Assembly: GCA_014860845.1 (NCBI GenBank)
Contig: JACZIY010000440.1
Span: 1-21,445, forward strand
DNA length: 21,445 nt
Origin: Anaerolineaceae bacterium
Lineage (GTDB): Bacteria; Chloroflexota; Anaerolineae; Anaerolineales; Anaerolineaceae
Direction of reading: 5' to 3'
The position numbers were made by a program, and so were the translations under genes. Shown in pieces: positions 1 through 7,997 of the stretch. Numbering within the stretch: the first letter of the stretch is position 1; each line of letters begins with the position of its first letter. The notes under the pieces are model-generated. The model was not told the origin of the DNA. It saw nothing but the letters and a program-made list of their open reading frames with translations, and did not search any database.

Positions 1-1090
1 CTTCAGGGGTGGTTTCCCGCCCTACAGAAAACCGCAAAGTTCCCTGAGCCCATTCATCCGGAACCTGCATGGCTTTCAGAACCCCTGAGATTGTCACAAT
101 GTCAGCATGGCAGGCAGAACCGGCAGATATGGCTACCCGATCGTTGATGCGGTTTAATAATTGGTGTGACTCAATCCCACGAATACCAAGGCTGAGCGTA
201 TTTGGCAGTCGTTGTGATGGATGCCCATTCACTCGCAAGCGGTCCACTCCCAGAGCCTTTACCAGTTCACCATAAAGGAATTCCCGCATGGATATGAGAT
301 TCTGCTGGTTGGTAGATAGATCACGTGCAGCGATAGCACAGGCTTTTCCTAATCCAACAATTTCCAGAAGATTCTCTGTGCCAGGCCGTTTTCCATTTTC
401 ATGTCCTGCCCCATACATCAGGTTCTTCAATTGGATGCCTTCGCGAACAAATAATACCCCCACCCCTTTCGGGGCATACAACTTATGACCTGCGATCGAC
501 AACAGATCTACACCCAGATCATTGACCTTGACCGGGATTTTTCCTGTGGATTGGGCAGCATCCGTGTGAAAAACAATATCATGTGATTTCGCAATCGAAG
601 TCAATTCTTTAATTGGCTGTATGGTGCCGACCTCATTATTGGCATGCATAATACTGATCAGAATCGTATCAACACGAATGGCTGCTTCCAGATCAAGAGG
701 GTTGACCTGGCCATATTCATCTACATCCAGAATCGTCAAATCAAAACCATTGCGCTCAAGATCAAGACAAACCTCCAAAACAGCAGGATGTTCCACCGCA
801 GAGGTGATAATGTGTCTGCCCTTTTCCTGATGCAACTCACAATAACCGCGAATGGCGTGATTATTGGCTTCTGTACCGCCACTGGTAAAGATGATTTCGG
901 CTGGTTGTGCCCCAATCAGTTCTGCGACCTGTTTGCGGGCGAATTCCACTGCCATTTTTGCCTGTACCCCTGACTGATGACTGCTGGAAGGATTTCCAAA
1001 ATGATCGTAAAGATAAGGTAACATGGTATCAGCCACTTCTTTTGCGATAGGTGTGGTGGCATTGTAATCGAGATAAATAGGTTTCTTCAT
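1..1090 (-). CDS. Cysteine desulfurase, NifS/IscS family (C-terminus outside window)
   Basis: PLP-dependent enzyme that takes sulfur from L-cysteine as an enzyme persulfide and passes it to Fe-S cluster, thiamine or tRNA-thiolation pathways; cytosolic. The reading frame runs open to base 1, so about 363 codons are present and the C-terminus is missing. Visible motifs: N-terminal YLDYNATTP, SGGTEANN (PLP phosphate region), SAVEHPAV with the PLP-stacking His, HTDAAQ, AGHKLYAPKG with the Schiff-base Lys at about residue 203, and ISAGSACHAD with the catalytic Cys at about residue 327. The SAC-H-AD form resembles the selenocysteine-lyase-like side of the family more than classical IscS, so selenium use cannot be excluded. 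The start lies 8 bases after the DUF4180 stop, with GAGGG just upstream, so the two genes are probably cotranscribed. Family assignment is firm; the sulfur acceptor is unknown. Confidence 0.93.
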   Translation of the reverse strand, partial: MKKPIYLDYNATTPIAKEVADTMLPYLYDHFGNPSSSHQSGVQAKMAVEFARKQVAELIGAQPAEIIFTSGGTEANNHAIRGYCELHQEKGRHIITSAVEHPAVLEVCLDLERNGFDLTILDVDEYGQVNPLDLEAAIRVDTILISIMHANNEVGTIQPIKELTSIAKSHDIVFHTDAAQSTGKIPVKVNDLGVDLLSIAGHKLYAPKGVGVLFVREGIQLKNLMYGAGHENGKRPGTENLLEIVGLGKACAIAARDLSTNQQNLISMREFLYGELVKALGVDRLRVNGHPSQRLPNTLSLGIRGIESHQLLNRINDRVAISAGSACHADIVTISGVLKAMQVPDEWAQGTLRFSVGRETTPE

Positions 1091-1098
1091 TACATCCC

Positions 1099-1461
1099 TC
1101 AATCTTCAAGAAGCCATTGTTCTGCGTTTGCCAGATCTTCAAAAAATCGAATTTCACGGCTGCGTTTGTGTTCGTAAATCAATTCATGAAAACGTTCACT
1201 CTCTATCTTATCCATTTCAACAATAAAAGCGGTTTTCACATGGTAATTTGATAATTTCAGAAAAATACTTCCTAAAAGGCCGGTTTTTAAATTAAAAAAG
1301 TCTGGGTGAAGTTCGGTGCTATGAATGATCAAACGATTCTTTTCCATCCCATATCCATAAGTCAGTACATCCAGGATGTCCTGTTCGTTTGAGATCAACC
1401 CGCTACCTGGCAGGCAAATGATGTAATCACCCATATCTGTATGGATTTTAATGGCATTCAT
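1099..1461 (-). CDS. DUF4180 domain protein
   Basis: Small 120-residue soluble protein with no signal peptide or membrane segment. It looks like a DUF4180 family member: an N-terminal beta-rich stretch, then ISNEQDILDVLTYGYG, a central DFFNLKTGLLGSIFLKLSNY, a hydrophobic strand (VKTAFIVEM), and the typical ending FFEDLANAEQWLLED. No catalytic residues are evident and the family's role is unknown; the fold may be STAS/SpoIIAA-like, which is inference. A Shine-Dalgarno-like GGAAGAG lies about 8-10 bases before the ATG on the minus strand. The stop is 8 bases before the cysteine desulfurase start, so the two may form an operon. Whether it also belongs with the upstream ABC importer, 93 bases away, is unclear because hairpin-forming sequence lies between them. 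Confidence 0.8.
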   Translation of the reverse strand: MNAIKIHTDMGDYIICLPGSGLISNEQDILDVLTYGYGMEKNRLIIHSTELHPDFFNLKTGLLGSIFLKLSNYHVKTAFIVEMDKIESERFHELIYEHKRSREIRFFEDLANAEQWLLED

Positions 1462-1482
1462 TGTAGTCTCTTCCTTTTGATA

Positions 1483-1534
1483 TTAATGATCAAAACAAAT
1501 CCGATAAATCCATAGGAAAATTATGGATCATTAA
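1483..1534. repeat. Overlapping inverted repeats between ABC permease and DUF4180 gene
   Basis: Two inverted repeats share bases. The outer pair TTAATGATC (1483-1491) / GATCATTAA (1526-1534) is perfect over 9 bp. The inner pair ATCCATA (1508-1514) / TATGGAT (1522-1528) is perfect over 7 bp with a 7-base loop. They overlap at 1526-1528, so both cannot form fully at once. On the minus strand the inner hairpin is followed by TTTATCGG, a poor T-tract, so it is at best a weak terminator after the ABC permease. It could instead be an operator for the DUF4180 gene. Confidence 0.4.
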
Positions 1535-1554
1535 ATCATCATAAGTCATTTTCG

Positions 1555-2328
1555 CTATCGAGCAAACTGCCATGGGCATAGTTTTTTCTCAAGCCAATCA
1601 ACCACAAAATACAGTCCAAAGCCCAGAACGCTCATTGCCACCACACCGGCGTACATGGCTGGATAGTCGAAAAGATTGGACCCTTTGAGATAAATATAGT
1701 ACCCCAACCCTTTCTGGGTGGCGAATAATTCGGCAACATACAGCACTGCGACTGCCGTCCCTACCGATTGACGCAATGCGGTCAAAATCGCAGGAATACT
1801 GGCTGGAAAGTAAACATATCGAAACAAAGCTCTGCGTCCTGCCCCGAGACTGCGAACGCTTTGAATCAACTCAGGACGTAAATTGGCAGCTTGATCTCTG
1901 ACCAATACCAGTATCTGAAAGAATAAAATCAAAAAAATCATGAAGATTTTTGATACATCTCCAATCCCAAGAAATAAAACCACAATCGGTAAGAGAACAA
2001 CTTTTGGTATGGGATAAAGCAAATAGATCAGAGGGGCAAAGAAACGGTTCAATGGTTTGGATTGTCCTAACATCAAACCCATAGGAGATGCAAATACAAT
2101 CGCCAATAAGGTGCTGGCAAATACCCTCCAGAAACTGGCCAGGAAATGCCCGGGTAAATCACGTCCCAGTTCACGAATGAGGGTCTGCCCTACTTCCCAG
2201 GGAGAAGGCAAAATAGCTAGATTTACAATCCATGACAGCACCTGCCAAACCAGGAGAAGAAGAACCAATGCCAATAGAACTGCTTTTGCACGCATTACCT
2301 GGACATCTGCTCCCTCAAGATTTGACAT
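1555..2328 (-). CDS. ABC transporter permease, sulfonate/nitrate/taurine (SsuC-like) type
   Basis: Integral membrane subunit of an importer, about 257 residues with roughly six hydrophobic segments, the usual SsuC/TauC/NrtB size. Family signs: a first helix of the VLLALVLLLLVWQVLSWIV kind, ILPSPWEVGQTL just after it, and the ATPase-coupling EAA-like loop around SVRSLGAGRRALFRYVYFPASIPAI. The longest start overlaps the ATPase gene by 34 bases. A second ATG at 2295 forms TAATG with the ATPase stop and begins directly at MRAKAVLL before the first helix; that start may be the true one through translational coupling. The gene is the last of the importer set. Substrate cannot be read from the sequence; cysteine desulfurase nearby hints at a sulfur compound, but this is inference. 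Confidence 0.9.
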   Translation of the reverse strand: MSNLEGADVQVMRAKAVLLALVLLLLVWQVLSWIVNLAILPSPWEVGQTLIRELGRDLPGHFLASFWRVFASTLLAIVFASPMGLMLGQSKPLNRFFAPLIYLLYPIPKVVLLPIVVLFLGIGDVSKIFMIFLILFFQILVLVRDQAANLRPELIQSVRSLGAGRRALFRYVYFPASIPAILTALRQSVGTAVAVLYVAELFATQKGLGYYIYLKGSNLFDYPAMYAGVVAMSVLGFGLYFVVDWLEKKLCPWQFAR

Positions 2329-3056
2329 AAATGTAAATACTCCGGGTCAGCGCGTACTTCTGGTTTATCAAAGCTGGTATTTTCTATCACATTTGCCTTT
2401 AGATTGGGTGGTTCATTCAATAACAGAATTTTTTGTCCCAGAATGGCTGCTTCTTCAATCAGATGAGTAACGGTAATCATGGTCAGGTTATGTTGTTGCC
2501 ATAATTCGATTATCAAATTTTGTAATGATTCCCGGGTAGGTGCATCCAGAGAAGAAAATGGTTCGTCCATTAACAAGAGATCCGGTTGTAATACCAGCGT
2601 TCGCGCAATGGCACAGCGTTGGCGTTGACCACCGGAAATTTGTCCGGGAAATTTCTCTGCCTGTTCTTTCAAACCCAGTTTTTCCAGCCAGAAAAAAACG
2701 TCAGCATCGCTAACTTTCGCTTCAACAGGAGCATGCTTGCCATCCGGGCCATAAAACCGTCTGATGTCCAATCCCAACCTGACATTATCCCACACGGTTG
2801 CCCACGGTAATAAACCATAATCCTGAATGATCAATCCACTCTGAGGTCTGGGACGCAGAAGTTGCTCACCGTCCACCAGAATTTCTCCCGAAAGTGCCTG
2901 TCTTAACCCCGCAATCAAATATAAAAGTGTGCTCTTTCCGCAGCCGGATGGACCCAGTATTGTCCAGGCTTCTCCTTTGTTGATCGACCAATTAAAATCA
3001 TGGAAAACGGGTTGGTTAGTCGCATACTCAAAGGTGAGATTCCGAACTTGTATCAT
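2295..3056 (-). CDS. ABC transporter ATP-binding protein, SsuB/TauB/NrtD-like
   Basis: Cytoplasmic ATPase that powers the importer; 253 residues, a single nucleotide-binding domain. Walker A GPSGCGKST is at residues 35-43, the Q-loop at about IIQDYGLLPW, the signature SGGQRQR at 141-147, Walker B LLLMDEP ending near 166 followed by a D-loop SSLD, and the switch His at 198 (TVTHLIEEA). The GLLPW after the Q-loop and the SLDAPTRE segment are typical of the nitrate/sulfonate/taurine importer ATPases. An extra segment around residues 99-118 (FYGPDGKHAPVEAKVSD) is slightly longer than in common homologues. It lies 21 bases after the solute-binding protein gene and overlaps the permease start. Confidence 0.95.
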   Translation of the reverse strand: MIQVRNLTFEYATNQPVFHDFNWSINKGEAWTILGPSGCGKSTLLYLIAGLRQALSGEILVDGEQLLRPRPQSGLIIQDYGLLPWATVWDNVRLGLDIRRFYGPDGKHAPVEAKVSDADVFFWLEKLGLKEQAEKFPGQISGGQRQRCAIARTLVLQPDLLLMDEPFSSLDAPTRESLQNLIIELWQQHNLTMITVTHLIEEAAILGQKILLLNEPPNLKANVIENTSFDKPEVRADPEYLHLCQILREQMSR

Positions 3057-3077
3057 TTTTTCAGTAACAATCTCTGA

Positions 3078-4046
3078 TTAAGGCAAATATTCGGAACTGA
3101 TGCATCGTTCATAGGGAACTTCATCGGAGATCAGTTCTTTTTCCTGAGCCCAGCTGAGCACATCTGCAAATTGTTCCGGGCTGGGCACACCCGCTGTTAC
3201 AAAGGAAGGCACCTGGAATTTTCCCTGTAAAGGCACAGGAAGAATATTATTCTCTACCAGGGTCGCTTCCCATTTGGTCGGGTCAGCGTTGATTGTTTCC
3301 ACCGCTTCTTCAATCGCGGCTAAAAATGCTTTAACTGCATCGGGATCGCTTTCAACAAATTCATTACGAAAAGCAATGGTACTGTGGCTATATTCCGGGT
3401 ATTTATTATCTGCTAATACGACGGTTGCACCCTGTAATGCTAATAATGAAGCAACTGGTTCTGGCATGGTGCCTGCGTCTAATTCTCCATTGCTGATTAA
3501 TGTTACCCGGTCTGGAATTTTTGGAACCGCTACCGTGACAATGTCATCCTGGGCGAACCCTTCCTTTTGCAGCATACGATCCGTCAGGTATGCAATCACG
3601 GTGCCCTCGGAAATCCCAATCTTAACGCCTTTCAATTGATCAACACTGGTAATGCCACTCTTAGCGGAAGCAACAATACTGAATAAAGGGGTGTCTGCAG
3701 TAGCAGCACGAGCATAACGAACAATAACTACGTTCTTGTTGGTGCGATTATTCAGAATGGTCGTCAGGACTTCGTTAATCATTCCATCAATTTGATTGGC
3801 TGCAATTAATTGATCTCGTTCTGGACCTGAACTAATCGGAACGAGTTCCACATCCAGGTTATATTTCTCAAACAGTCCTTCCTGTTGGGCTACATACATC
3901 GGCAAAGAGTCAAGAATAGGCAATACTGCAAATTTGATGGTTGTTTTTTCAGAAGCTTTTGGTGTACAGGCACTTAGGAACATTGATAAAACAAACAATA
4001 ACAGAACAAATTTACTCCATTGTGAAAATCGACTATTTTTGGTCAT
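3078..4046 (-). CDS. ABC transporter substrate-binding lipoprotein, NMT1/SsuA-like
   Basis: Secreted, lipid-anchored binding protein, 322 residues. The signal peptide has basic residues, a hydrophobic core (VLLLFVLSMFLSAC) and a lipobox with the lipidated Cys at residue 27. The mature part opens with IKFAVLPILDSLPMYVAQQEGLFEKYNLDVELVP, the hallmark of the NMT1/THI5-like and SsuA periplasmic-binding fold, followed by ADQLIAANQIDG-like and DQLKGVKIGISEGT segments. Possible ligands include alkanesulfonates, taurine, nitrate or thiamine pyrimidine precursors; the sequence does not decide between them. First gene of the minus-strand importer operon. GGAG lies about 10 bases before the ATG, and a sigma-70-like promoter is visible at 4105-4132. 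Confidence 0.93.
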   Translation of the reverse strand: MTKNSRFSQWSKFVLLLFVLSMFLSACTPKASEKTTIKFAVLPILDSLPMYVAQQEGLFEKYNLDVELVPISSGPERDQLIAANQIDGMINEVLTTILNNRTNKNVVIVRYARAATADTPLFSIVASAKSGITSVDQLKGVKIGISEGTVIAYLTDRMLQKEGFAQDDIVTVAVPKIPDRVTLISNGELDAGTMPEPVASLLALQGATVVLADNKYPEYSHSTIAFRNEFVESDPDAVKAFLAAIEEAVETINADPTKWEATLVENNILPVPLQGKFQVPSFVTAGVPSPEQFADVLSWAQEKELISDEVPYERCISSEYLP

Positions 4047-4104
4047 TTATTGTCATCTCCATATTTGAATAATTAACAGGGATACCCCACCACCCTACAC
4101 CGTA

Positions 4105-4132
4105 ATTATACCTTACAGCTCTGCTATCCCAA
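4105..4132 (-). promoter_or_regulatory. Promoter for the minus-strand ABC importer operon
   Basis: On the minus strand TTGGGA (4132-4127) is followed after 16 bases by a perfect TATAAT (4110-4105). This puts the transcription start near 4098 and gives a leader of roughly 50 bases before the lipoprotein ATG at 4046. No larger riboswitch-like fold was seen in that leader, only a short GGGGTATCCC hairpin. Confidence 0.6.
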
Positions 4133-4167
4133 TCAGAAATCATAAAAAAATCACGCTCTATAAAGAT

Positions 4168-4195
4168 TTGGTTTTTTCTTAAAAATTGCTAAAAT
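4168..4195 (+). promoter_or_regulatory. Possible promoter for the sdh operon
   Basis: TTGGTT (4168-4173), a 16-base spacer and TAAAAT (4190-4195) stand in front of the sdhC ribosome binding site AAAGGAGG (4215-4222). The -35 matches the consensus only partly and the area is A/T rich, so this is a tentative call. Confidence 0.4.
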
Positions 4196-4227
4196 AAAAT
4201 GGTCCTACTCAATAAAGGAGGTCAAAA

Positions 4228-4647
4228 ATGTCTAATTTAAAAACCACGCTGACTGGTTACACCAGTTACCGCGGAAGGGAAGGTCATTACAGTTTCCTGT
4301 TGCATCGTGTTACCGGTTTGGGAACAGCACTTTTTCTGACCATTCACATTCTGGATACTTCTTTTGTTTACTTTTTCCCGGATTTGTATCAACACGCCAT
4401 CAATCTTTATCGATCCACCCTCTTTGGAATTGCAGAGGTTGGCCTGGTCTTTTGTGTCTTTTTTCATGGGGTGAATGGGCTCAGGGTTGCTTTTTTTGAC
4501 CTGATTGCTCCCAAATTGTGGAGTGTCCCCAAGCAACGCTTTTCCACAAAAATCACACTACTGATCACTTTATTGATGTGGATTCCCGCTTCGGCGATCA
4601 TGATGTATAACATGCTGTACCATAATTTTGGCTGGTTTGGTGGTTAG
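4228..4647 (+). CDS. sdhC: Succinate dehydrogenase cytochrome b subunit (SdhC)
   Basis: Membrane anchor and quinone/heme-binding subunit of succinate:quinone oxidoreductase (complex II). 139 residues with three transmembrane helices (about 27-50, 62-84, 108-130). The LLHRVTGLG motif (residues 24-32) is the classic SdhC signature near the quinone site. His40 in helix 1 and His80 in the FFHGVNGLR motif of helix 2 are candidate heme ligands. Strong ribosome binding site AAAGGAGG six bases before the ATG. It heads the order sdhC-D-A-B, and the next ATG begins 7 bases after this stop. The quinone is probably menaquinone given the likely phylum, which is inference. Confidence 0.93.
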   Translation: MSNLKTTLTGYTSYRGREGHYSFLLHRVTGLGTALFLTIHILDTSFVYFFPDLYQHAINLYRSTLFGIAEVGLVFCVFFHGVNGLRVAFFDLIAPKLWSVPKQRFSTKITLLITLLMWIPASAIMMYNMLYHNFGWFGG

Positions 4648-4653
4648 GAAAGA

Positions 4654-5040
4654 ATGATGACAACAAACACAAGAACAATAGACAAACCGAAACCTAATTT
4701 TGAAACCAAATCCTGGATGTTCATGCGCTATAGCGCAGTCTTACTGATTCCGCTGGTATTTGGGCATTTGGTTCTGCAAGATGTCATCGTAGGGGTGCAT
4801 CGCATTGATCTCGATTATGTGGCAATGCGTTGGGCAAGTATTGGATGGCGCATCTATGACGCCCTGCTGTTGGCTTTTGCTTTTGCCCATGGCGTCAATG
4901 GCATTCGCCAGGTTCTGAATGATTTCATTCAAACTGACCAGGGCAAAAAAATCATGCATTGGGGTTTATTTTTACTCTGGTTGATCGTCACGGCTATTGG
5001 TGCCATCGCATTAATTGGTGGTGTACGCCCCATTTCCTGA
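4654..5040 (+). CDS. sdhD: Succinate dehydrogenase hydrophobic membrane anchor subunit (SdhD)
   Basis: Second membrane anchor of complex II, 128 residues, with three predicted helices (about 25-47, 65-88, 103-125) after a hydrophilic N-terminus. It repeats the sdhC pattern: His38 in helix 1 and an AHGVNGIRQVLND motif with His79 in helix 2. Together the two subunits offer four conserved-looking His ligands, fitting a two-heme cytochrome b. Two adjacent ATG codons (4654 and 4657) are possible starts; AGGAAAG lies just upstream and overlaps the end of sdhC. The gap to sdhA is 9 bases, so the operon is tightly packed. Confidence 0.9.
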   Translation: MMTTNTRTIDKPKPNFETKSWMFMRYSAVLLIPLVFGHLVLQDVIVGVHRIDLDYVAMRWASIGWRIYDALLLAFAFAHGVNGIRQVLNDFIQTDQGKKIMHWGLFLLWLIVTAIGAIALIGGVRPIS

Positions 5041-5049
5041 GGAGGGTTC

Positions 5050-6843
5050 ATGACTCAAACACATACGTATGATGTTGTAATTGTTGGTGGTGGTGGGGCA
5101 GGGTTAATGGCTGCTTTATATGCTTCCCAAAACGCCAAAACCGCGGTGGTCAGCAAACTTTATCCGGTTCGATCACACACAGGTGCGGCACAGGGTGGGA
5201 TTGGTGCAGCCCTCGGTAATCTTGAAGAAGATCATTGGGAATGGCATGCTTACGACACCGTAAAAGGTAGTGATTACCTGGGTGATCAAGATGCCATTGA
5301 ATTCATGTGTGAACAGGCAGTTCAGGCAGTTTATGATCTGGAACATTTCGGATTGCCTTTCTCGCGCACCAAAGAAGGCCGAATTGCTCAACGACCCTTT
5401 GGTGGCCATACCAACAACCAGACAGGAAAATCCGTACGCCGTTCCTGTTATGCTGCTGACCGAACCGGTCATATGATTTTACAGACTCTATTTCAACAAT
5501 GTATAAGGAATGACACTAAATTCTTTAATGAATTTCATGTACTCGATCTGATTTTGCAGGATGACAAAGTAGCGGGAGTGGTGGCATTAGAACTGGCGAG
5601 CGGTGAATTACATATATTTCACGCCAAGGCGGTAATTTTTGCCACCGGTGGTCATGGACGTATTTGGGAAATTACATCGAATGCATACGCATATACCGGT
5701 GATGGCGCTGCTGTTCTGGCACGTCGTGGAATTCCCATGGAGGATATGGAATTCTTCCAATTCCATCCCACCGGTATAATCAAACTGGGAATTTTGATCA
5801 CAGAAGCAGTGCGCGGGGAAGGTGGTGTTCTGATCAATGGCAAGGGCGAACGCTTCATGGAACGGTATGCTCCCAATATCAAAGATCTGGCTTCCCGCGA
5901 TGTGGTCAGCCGGGCTGTTTACCTGGAAGTAAAAGCAGGCAATGGTATCGATGGCAAGAATTTTGTGCACCTGGATGCCCGCCCGGATGTCATCAATAAA
6001 TTTGCAGCTCAAGATGGCAAGACCCGTCCCGATGGTAGTCCATACCGTGTAACAGCAGACGAAATTACCAGCAAAATTCCCGACATTACCGATTTCTGTC
6101 GCACATATCTGGGTGTAGATCCGGTCAAAGACCCCATGCCGGTGCAACCAACCGCCCATTATGCTATGGGTGGGATTCCAACCAACAAGTATGGAGAAGT
6201 GGTCGTGGATGAGAACGGCACAACTCTGCCAGGCTTATATGCTGCCGGAGAATGTGCCTGTGTTTCAGTCCATGGCGCTAACCGCCTCGGAACCAATTCC
6301 CTCGTTGATCTGGTGGTCTTTGGGAAAAGTGCCGGAATCAAAGCAGCAGAATATGCCCAAGGTATCGATCTCCCCTCTTTACCCGAAGATGTGACTGGCT
6401 TCACCCTTGAGCAAATCGAACGTTTACGAAATGGCAGTGGGAAAGAAAAACCAGCGCAAATCGGTCAGGAAATGCGTTCGGCTATGATGGATCATGTCAG
6501 CGTATTTCGGACTGAAGAAGGCTTGGCAACAGCTGTAGAAAAGATAAAAGAGTTACGGCATCGTTTCAAAGAAGTTCGCACCCAGGATTCCAGCACCATC
6601 TACAATATGGAGTTGCTCAACACCTGGGAGTTAGGCAACATGCTTGATCTGGCACTTGTAACCGCAGAATCCGCATTGGCACGGAAGGAAAGCCGGGGAG
6701 CACATGCCCGGGAAGATTACCCCAAACGCAACGATCAGGAATGGATGAAACATACCCTGGCTTGGCTGGATAAAGAGCAGGTCCGTCTGGGGTACAAACC
6801 AGTCGCCTTCACCCGGTTTGAACCCAAAGAACGGAAATACTAG
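5050..6843 (+). CDS. sdhA: Succinate dehydrogenase flavoprotein subunit (SdhA)
   Basis: Catalytic subunit that oxidises succinate to fumarate with covalently bound FAD; peripheral on the cytoplasmic face. 597 residues, the usual length. Seen in order: dinucleotide-binding [11 protein letters not shown] near residue 9, SHTGAAQGG with His43 as the FAD attachment site, [15 protein letters not shown], the substrate-site [20 protein letters not shown] with the catalytic Arg region, [10 protein letters not shown], and the FAD/substrate motif [11 protein letters not shown]. The C-terminal helical domain ends in the typical [17 protein letters not shown]. Ribosome binding site GAGGAGGG lies just before the ATG. 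No missing active-site residues were found. Confidence 0.97.
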   Translation: MTQTHTYDVVIVGGGGAGLMAALYASQNAKTAVVSKLYPVRSHTGAAQGGIGAALGNLEEDHWEWHAYDTVKGSDYLGDQDAIEFMCEQAVQAVYDLEHFGLPFSRTKEGRIAQRPFGGHTNNQTGKSVRRSCYAADRTGHMILQTLFQQCIRNDTKFFNEFHVLDLILQDDKVAGVVALELASGELHIFHAKAVIFATGGHGRIWEITSNAYAYTGDGAAVLARRGIPMEDMEFFQFHPTGIIKLGILITEAVRGEGGVLINGKGERFMERYAPNIKDLASRDVVSRAVYLEVKAGNGIDGKNFVHLDARPDVINKFAAQDGKTRPDGSPYRVTADEITSKIPDITDFCRTYLGVDPVKDPMPVQPTAHYAMGGIPTNKYGEVVVDENGTTLPGLYAAGECACVSVHGANRLGTNSLVDLVVFGKSAGIKAAEYAQGIDLPSLPEDVTGFTLEQIERLRNGSGKEKPAQIGQEMRSAMMDHVSVFRTEEGLATAVEKIKELRHRFKEVRTQDSSTIYNMELLNTWELGNMLDLALVTAESALARKESRGAHAREDYPKRNDQEWMKHTLAWLDKEQVRLGYKPVAFTRFEPKERKY

Positions 6844-6890
6844 TTTGCTCACTTAAAAAAGCGCACCAAAGAGACCTTAAGGAGTACCTT

Positions 6891-7601
6891 ATGCAGATCA
6901 AATTGAAAGTCTTTCGCTATCTTCCCCATACGGGCAATAAACCGCATTACGATACCTATGAGATGGAGGTGGATCCCAACGATCGCGTTCTGGACGTTCT
7001 CGAACAGGTGCGGGCAGATTCAGATCCCAGCCTGGGATATAGACGGTCCTGTGCCCACGGCGTATGCGGATCCGATGCCATGCGGATTAACGGCCGCAAT
7101 ATGCTTGCCTGCAAAGTATTGGTAAAAGATTTGAATAGCGCACAAATTACTGTAGAGCCCTTACTGGGACTTAAAGTCTTGAGGGACCTGATCGTTGATA
7201 TGGAACCATTTTTTGATCATTTTCGTTCGGTGATGCCTTTTTTTGTGAATGATGGCCCCATCCCTGAGGATGGCAAAGAACGTCTGCAAAGCCCAGCCCA
7301 ACGAGAACGATTCGATGATACAACCAAATGCATTTTGTGTGCTGCCTGTACGACGTCTTGCCCATCATTCTGGGCAAACGGGAAATTTGTTGGACCTGCC
7401 GCCATTGTGAATGCACATCGCTTTATTTTTGATAGCCGGGATACTGCCGCAACGGAAAGGCTGGTAGTGTTGAATGAGGACATTGGAGTCTGGCGTTGTC
7501 GTACAGACTTCAATTGTACCGAAGCCTGCCCGCGTGATATCGAAATTACGAAAGCGATCGCCGAAGTAAAACAGGTTATTTATAGCGGAAAAATAGAATA
7601 G
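6891..7601 (+). CDS. sdhB: Succinate dehydrogenase iron-sulfur subunit (SdhB)
   Basis: Electron-transfer subunit linking SdhA to the quinone site, 236 residues. The [2Fe-2S] motif CAHGVCGSDAM...LAC uses Cys54, Cys59, Asp62 and Cys74; Asp at the third position also occurs in E. coli SdhB, so it is not a defect. The ferredoxin half has CILCAACTTSCP (Cys147, 150, 153, 157) and CRTDFNCTEACP (Cys203, 209, 213), giving ligands for the [4Fe-4S] and [3Fe-4S] clusters. An AAGGAG ribosome binding site lies about 7 bases upstream in a 47-base gap after sdhA. Last recognised gene of the sdh operon. Confidence 0.96.
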   Translation: MQIKLKVFRYLPHTGNKPHYDTYEMEVDPNDRVLDVLEQVRADSDPSLGYRRSCAHGVCGSDAMRINGRNMLACKVLVKDLNSAQITVEPLLGLKVLRDLIVDMEPFFDHFRSVMPFFVNDGPIPEDGKERLQSPAQRERFDDTTKCILCAACTTSCPSFWANGKFVGPAAIVNAHRFIFDSRDTAATERLVVLNEDIGVWRCRTDFNCTEACPRDIEITKAIAEVKQVIYSGKIE

Positions 7602-7656
7602 GGATTCAAGAATTAGTACTTTATAAATCGTGACAAACTGTGTATCATATAGTTAA

Positions 7657-7684
7657 CAAATCTGAATTTAATTCTTTAGATTTG
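7657..7684. repeat. Stem-loop between sdhB and the ABM-like gene
   Basis: CAAATCT (7657-7663) pairs with AGATTTG (7678-7684), and inside it GAAT (7664-7667) pairs with ATTC (7671-7674) around a TTA loop with three unpaired T on the 3' side. There is no downstream T-tract, so it is not a standard terminator. It sits directly before the ribosome binding site of the next gene and could be an operator or a processing site. Confidence 0.4.
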
Positions 7685-7703
7685 GCAAGAGAAGGGAGGG
7701 CAT

Positions 7704-7997
7704 ATGTTCGTCACAATTTTAACAGGTCGGGTTGCCGAAGAAAATTGGCGTACACTCGAAAAATCATATGAACGAGCCATTCGAACTGCTCCCAAAGGTA
7801 TTTTATCCTCCATGTTAATCCAGTGTCAGGCTGAACCAAAACTCTGGGAGATCATCACCACCTGGGAAAATGAAGAGGTTTACAAAAAAGCCCATGAGCA
7901 AAAGCTTTCCAATACATGTGTAGACCTGTTCTGCAATGCTGGTTCAACCCCTCACCGCAATGAATACAGCGTATTCGGGCGATATACACGCGTCTGA
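7704..7997 (+). CDS. Small ABM-like (dimeric alpha/beta barrel) protein
   Basis: 97 residues, no signal peptide or membrane segment. The pattern of a first strand (MFVTILTGRV), a long helix (EENWRTLEKSYERAIRTAP), central strands (SSMLIQCQAEPKLWEIITTWEN) and a second helix (EEVYKKAHEQ) fits the ferredoxin-like dimeric barrel of the antibiotic-biosynthesis-monooxygenase (ABM) group. Such proteins may degrade small molecules or heme, or act as simple binding proteins; no catalytic residue identifies the role here. A strong ribosome binding site (GAAGGGAGGG) lies just upstream of the ATG. The gene is about 100 bases after sdhB and could be read from the same transcript or its own promoter. Two Cys near residues 73 and 78 are notable for so small a protein. 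Confidence 0.65.
   Translation: MFVTILTGRVAEENWRTLEKSYERAIRTAPKGILSSMLIQCQAEPKLWEIITTWENEEVYKKAHEQKLSNTCVDLFCNAGSTPHRNEYSVFGRYTRV

Noticed and set aside
644..973. Plus-strand frames opposite the cysteine desulfurase
   Set aside because: The minus strand carries an uninterrupted frame with all desulfurase motifs; the plus frames are shadows.
5608..6159. 183-codon minus-strand frame inside sdhA
   Set aside because: Lies fully within the strongly supported SdhA coding frame; Cys/Ile/His-rich translation with no domain; a shadow frame.
7054..7113. Missing third Cys in the SdhB [2Fe-2S] site as a defect
   Set aside because: Asp at this position (Asp62) is also found in functional enzymes such as E. 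coli SdhB, so it is normal variation.
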